A DNA stretch of 8,898 nucleotides, taken from the NCBI GenBank assembly GCA_003645385.1, contig QNEY01000055.1:1-8898 (forward strand). Reading direction: 5' to 3'. The position numbers and the translations under genes were made by a program. The notes beneath the pieces are model-generated. The model searched no databases and was not told the origin of the DNA. It saw only the letters and a list, made by a program, of their open reading frames with translations. Origin of the DNA: Gammaproteobacteria bacterium (lineage in GTDB: Bacteria > Pseudomonadota > Gammaproteobacteria > Nitrosococcales > Methylophagaceae). Below are positions 6,003-8,898 of this stretch, piece after piece. The number at the start of each line of letters is the position of its first letter. Position 1 is the first letter of the stretch.

Positions 6003-7445
6003 TTAGCTAATGAGCTTTGCTTTTAATAGCTCGTTAACTTGAGCTGGATTAGCTTTACCCTTTGACGCTTTCATTATCTGACCGACAAAGAATCCTAACA
6101 ATTGTTCTTTACCAGCACGATATTGTTCAACTTGATCGGGGTTATTCGCAATAGCTTCATCGACCAGTGCCTCTATTGCACCGCTGTCGGTAACTTGTTT
6201 CAAGCCTTTGGCTTCGATAATGCTGTCAGCATCAGTGCCTTCACCAGCCCACAAAGCTTCAAAGATTTGTTTGGCAATTTTTCCTGAGATCGTGTTGTCA
6301 CTAATACGCACCAACATGCCAGCCAATTGTTCAGCACTGATAGGTGATTCGGTAATGTCCAGTCCAGCTTTATTTAAAGCACCTGACAATTGAGTGATTA
6401 CCCAGTTGGCACAGAGTTTTGGATCTTTGTTATCTGATGCAGTTAAAACAGCTTCATAATAATCAGCCAACTCACGACTGCTGGTTAATACTGATGCGTC
6501 GTAGTTCGACAGCTTCATATCTGCAACAAAGCGGTCACGTTTAGCATTAGGTAATTCAGGTAAGGTTGCACGGATCTGTTCAATCATCTCTTGTTCTAAA
6601 ACAACAGGCAACAAGTCAGGATCAGGGAAGTAACGATAATCATTCGCTTCTTCTTTGCTACGCATGGAGCGAGTTTCGTTTTTATCTGCATCATACAAAC
6701 GTGTTTCCTGCACTACGGTGCCGCCATCTTCAATCAATTCAATTTGACGTTCAATTTCAATATTGATCGCACGTTCAACGTTACGGAAAGAGTTAATGTT
6801 TTTCAGCTCGGCACGGGTGCCTAGTTCTTGTTGTCCTTTTGGACGAACAGATACATTGGAATCGCAACGGAAAGAGCCTTCTTGCATATTACCGTCACAG
6901 ATTTCAAGATAACGCACCAGGGAGTGAATCTTCTTCATATAGGCAACGGCTTCTTTCGCACTGCGCATATCTGGGTCAGAGACAATTTCTAACAATGGGG
7001 TGCCAGCACGATTCAGGTCTACCCCTGTTTGACCGTGGAAGTCTTCATGCATCGATTTACCAGCATCTTCTTCTAAATGGGCTCGGGTAATACCAATTAC
7101 TCTTTCAGAACCATCTTCTAATTCAATAGTTAAAGTACCTTTACCTACGATAGGCAATTCAAACTGACTGATTTGATAACCTTTAGGCAGATCTGGGTAG
7201 AAGTAGTTTTTACGTGCAAATACCGACCTTTCAGGCAACTCAGCATCGACAGCCAGACCAAATTTAATTGCCATTTTGACGGCTTCTTGGTTAAGAACAG
7301 GTAAAACGCCAGGCAGTCCCAGATCAACAGCACATGCTTGTGTATTAGGCTGCGCACCATACGCAGTGGATGCACTAGAGAAAATTTTACTTTTGGTGGC
7401 GAGTTGGGCGTGAATTTCTAACCCAATAACAACTTCCCATTCCAT
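6003..7445 (-). CDS. gatB: Asp-tRNA(Asn)/Glu-tRNA(Gln) amidotransferase subunit B
   Basis: The tRNA-binding and activating subunit of GatCAB, which converts mischarged Glu-tRNA(Gln) (and Asp-tRNA(Asn)) into the correct aminoacyl-tRNA using ATP and ammonia delivered from GatA. At 480 residues it is full length. The cradle domain opens with EVVIGLEIHAQL (4-15) and continues with HLEEDAGK (123-130), DLNRAGTPLLEIVSDPD (143-159) and YFPDPDLLP (272-280). A helical region and the C-terminal tRNA-binding tail (about 330-480) follow, ending near GQIMKASKGKANPAQVNELL. ATG 7445 gives the standard GatB N-terminus. The gene lies 45 bp after the HAD phosphatase gene and is probably cotranscribed with it; a strong terminator follows. 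gatC and gatA, often in the same operon, are absent from the window. Confidence 0.97.
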   Translation of the reverse strand: MEWEVVIGLEIHAQLATKSKIFSSASTAYGAQPNTQACAVDLGLPGVLPVLNQEAVKMAIKFGLAVDAELPERSVFARKNYFYPDLPKGYQISQFELPIVGKGTLTIELEDGSERVIGITRAHLEEDAGKSMHEDFHGQTGVDLNRAGTPLLEIVSDPDMRSAKEAVAYMKKIHSLVRYLEICDGNMQEGSFRCDSNVSVRPKGQQELGTRAELKNINSFRNVERAINIEIERQIELIEDGGTVVQETRLYDADKNETRSMRSKEEANDYRYFPDPDLLPVVLEQEMIEQIRATLPELPNAKRDRFVADMKLSNYDASVLTSSRELADYYEAVLTASDNKDPKLCANWVITQLSGALNKAGLDITESPISAEQLAGMLVRISDNTISGKIAKQIFEALWAGEGTDADSIIEAKGLKQVTDSGAIEALVDEAIANNPDQVEQYRAGKEQLLGFFVGQIMKASKGKANPAQVNELLKAKLIS

Positions 7446-7490
7446 ATTTATGGCCTGATCTGAATGATGAAAACGAAGAATTGTACCAAT

Positions 7491-8147
7491 TTATTGTCGG
7501 AGACTGACAATTTTCCAGCCTCGTTGTTGTGCAATAGTTTGTAAATTTGGATCTGGATCAACAGCTATCGGGTGTTCAACCAAATCTAATAAAGGTAAAT
7601 CATTGTGTGAATCGCTATAAAAGTAACTACCTTCAAGCGTTAAGTTTTGGGTATCTAACCAATCTTGTAATCGTGTAACTTTCCCTTCTTGATAGGATGG
7701 AGTGCCGTCAACTTTTCCTGTGTAAACACCATTAATCACTTCGGGTTCAGTTGCAATCAAATATGGGATACCTAATTTTTCAGCAATAGGCGTGGTGATA
7801 AAGCTATTGGTTGCGGTAATGATTAATAAGGTATCGCCTTGCTGTCGATGTTTGGCGATAAGTGCTCGTCCTGCAGGTAAAATTATAGGTTCAATTTTTT
7901 CTGCAAGATAGTTAGCTCGCCAGCGGTTTAGGTCTGCTAGTGAATTGTCAGCGAGTGGTTTGAGTTGGAAAGCAAGAAATTCAAAAATATCCATAGTACC
8001 GGCGAGATATTGATCATAAAAGTCCTGATTGGTCTGACGGTAATGTTCACCATCAACAATTTTATTCTCAACTAAAAACTCAGCCCACAAATAATCGCTA
8101 TCCCCACCAAGTAAGGTGTTATCCAAATCAAAGATTACTAATGCCAT
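7491..8147 (-). CDS. HAD subfamily IB phosphatase, SerB-like
   Basis: Probable cytoplasmic phosphomonoesterase of the HAD-IB group (related to phosphoserine phosphatase); its substrate cannot be read from sequence. With the start chosen here it has 218 residues. All four HAD motifs are present: FDLDNT with nucleophile D7 and D9, TATN (111-114), lysine K156 in YQEGK, and YSDSHNDLPLL with D179 and D183. A helical cap covers about residues 15-90. The ATG at 8147 is preferred because MALVIFDLDNTLLGGDSDYLW begins as family members usually do; a GTG at 8162 in the same frame would add five residues and has no better ribosome site. The gene diverges from rppH, as its homologue does in Pseudomonas, and leads into gatB. 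Confidence 0.9.
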   Translation of the reverse strand: MALVIFDLDNTLLGGDSDYLWAEFLVENKIVDGEHYRQTNQDFYDQYLAGTMDIFEFLAFQLKPLADNSLADLNRWRANYLAEKIEPIILPAGRALIAKHRQQGDTLLIITATNSFITTPIAEKLGIPYLIATEPEVINGVYTGKVDGTPSYQEGKVTRLQDWLDTQNLTLEGSYFYSDSHNDLPLLDLVEHPIAVDPDPNLQTIAQQRGWKIVSLRQ

Positions 8148-8244
8148 ACCACTAAACGTCACAAATTTAAAAAATAGTAGCCATTGTAAGCCAAAATGGA
8201 TTGCATACCGCGAGTGCTTTGTCTAATCTAGAGGGTATTGAAGA

Positions 8245-8250
8245 ATTATA
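8245..8250 (-). promoter_or_regulatory. Perfect TATAAT -10 hexamer upstream of the HAD-gatB unit
   Basis: Read on the minus strand, 8250 to 8245 is a full TATAAT. It sits in the 146-bp divergent region and would give a leader of roughly 90 nt before the phosphatase ATG. No good -35 hexamer is found 16-18 bp upstream and there is no extended -10 TG, so the call rests on one hexamer. Confidence 0.25.
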
Positions 8251-8293
8251 GCGTTAGAAAAGTGGTTGCTTCTCTAGCGAGAGACGTAGGATT

Positions 8294-8803
8294 GTGATTG
8301 ATAAAGATGGCTTTAGGCCAAATGTAGGGATTATTCTCTGCAATAAGCATGATCAGGTATTGTGGGCACAACGTGCGCAACATGACTCCTGGCAGTTTCC
8401 TCAAGGTGGAATCAAACCGGATGAAACACCGGAACAGGCAGTTTATCGTGAACTGATGGAAGAGGTTGGCCTGGCACCTGAGCATGTTGAATTACTTGGC
8501 ATGACCAGTGGTTGGTTACGTTATCGCCTGCCAAAGCGGTACTTGCGCTTTGGAAACAAACCGCTTTGTATCGGTCAAAAACAGCGTTGGTTTTTATTGC
8601 GCTTCACCGGTACTGAAGAGGATGTAAGACTGGATCTTCATGACAAGCCGGAGTTTGATGACTGGCGTTGGGAGGACTATTGGAAACCTGCTAAGGACAT
8701 CGTTTTCTTCAAACGCCGTGTTTATGAAAAAGCCCTACATGAATTAGCACCGCTATTATTCCCAGAATATAAAAAGCGGGTTGATAGCCAACGAAGAAGC
8801 TAG
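8294..8803 (+). CDS. rppH: RNA pyrophosphohydrolase RppH (Nudix hydrolase)
   Basis: Removes phosphate from the 5' triphosphate end of mRNAs, which exposes them to decay by RNase E; formerly called NudH. The 169-residue protein has the Nudix box from G38 to L60 (GX5EX7REUXEEXGU), with catalytic residues in RELMEEVGL, preceded by the RppH-type WQFPQGGI (33-40). Further family marks are WLRYRLPKRY (74-83) and IGQKQRWFLLRF (93-104). The start is a GTG at 8294, chosen because MIDKDGFRPNVGIILCN matches the N-terminus of E. coli RppH; an AGG lies only 3 nt upstream and a GAGAG (8279-8283) 10 nt upstream, so the ribosome site is uncertain. It diverges from the HAD phosphatase gene. Its stop overlaps that of a convergent gene. 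ptsP, which follows rppH in Pseudomonas, is not here. Confidence 0.95.
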   Translation: MIDKDGFRPNVGIILCNKHDQVLWAQRAQHDSWQFPQGGIKPDETPEQAVYRELMEEVGLAPEHVELLGMTSGWLRYRLPKRYLRFGNKPLCIGQKQRWFLLRFTGTEEDVRLDLHDKPEFDDWRWEDYWKPAKDIVFFKRRVYEKALHELAPLLFPEYKKRVDSQRRS

Positions 8804-8898
8804 TTTAGACTTTTTCTGAGAACTTTAGCATTACGCTGATAGTTATATAGATCCTGTTTTTCAATCGGTAACTCAGCAATCTGCGCAGGACTAAATCC
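8800..8898 (-). CDS. C-terminal end of an unrecognised protein (partial)
   Basis: The minus strand stays open from the window's right edge to a TAG at 8800-8802, giving 32 residues that begin GFSPAQIAELP and end RKSLN. The segment is hydrophilic, without membrane or repeat character, and looks like an ordinary protein C-terminus. Support for it being coding is the open frame, the plausible amino-acid composition and the neat convergent arrangement, in which its stop and the rppH stop share CTAG (8800-8803). I do not recognise the family from so short a piece. Confidence 0.5.
   Translation of the reverse strand, partial: GFSPAQIAELPIEKQDLYNYQRNAKVLRKSLN

Noticed and set aside
6102..7375. Several ORFs of 61-83 codons on both strands inside gatB
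   Set aside because: All are alternative readings of the conserved gatB frame.
8271..8284. TCTCT/AGAGA hairpin just before the rppH start
   Set aside because: Only five base pairs with a 4-nt loop; it could affect ribosome access but nothing else supports a regulatory role.
8246..8485. Minus-strand ORF of 79 codons across the rppH start
   Set aside because: It is antisense to the Nudix domain and to the divergent promoter region and shows no protein-like features.

Overview
The window looks like a chromosomal stretch of an AT-rich gammaproteobacterium. Three things point there: a Pil-Chp (type IV pilus chemotaxis) gene run in the order pilG-pilH-pilI-pilJ, a glutamate-cysteine ligase of the Acidithiobacillus-type family, and a HAD-IB phosphatase gene divergent from rppH, a pairing also known in Pseudomonas. 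The base composition and gene set would suit a lineage such as the Methylophaga/Piscirickettsiaceae group, but that placement is a guess. No phage, transposon, CRISPR array or RNA gene was seen.

Layout. Positions 1-2223 (minus strand) hold pilG, pilH, pilI and the 5' part of pilJ as one tight operon that leaves the window at its left edge. A 233-bp divergent region separates pilG from gshA (2457-3731, plus). Inside that region a possible 30-residue leader ORF with two cysteines ends exactly on the gshA start codon. gshA runs into a convergent FIST-domain sensor gene (3728-4873, minus); their stop codons share the palindrome TTAA. A 537-bp AT-rich gene-free stretch follows. Next come a small DUF1097 membrane protein gene (5411-5923, plus) and a very clear hairpin terminator at 5947-5981, which serves it and the convergent gatB (6003-7445, minus). 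gatB lies behind a HAD-IB phosphatase gene (7491-8147, minus), from which rppH (8294-8803, plus) diverges. The last 99 bases are the 3' end of an unrecognised minus-strand gene whose stop shares a CTAG palindrome with the rppH stop.

How the genes fit together. PilG and PilH are CheY-like regulators, PilI is the CheW-like adaptor and PilJ the receptor of the pathway that controls twitching motility and cAMP in related bacteria. gshA carries out the first step of glutathione synthesis; gshB, the usual neighbour of pilG in Pseudomonas, is not here. gatB (tRNA-dependent amidation) and rppH (RNA 5'-end processing) are housekeeping genes. The points most worth a second look are the Cys-containing ORF coupled to gshA, a PilJ that appears to lack its periplasmic sensor domain, and an orphan FIST sensor close to the chemosensory operon.
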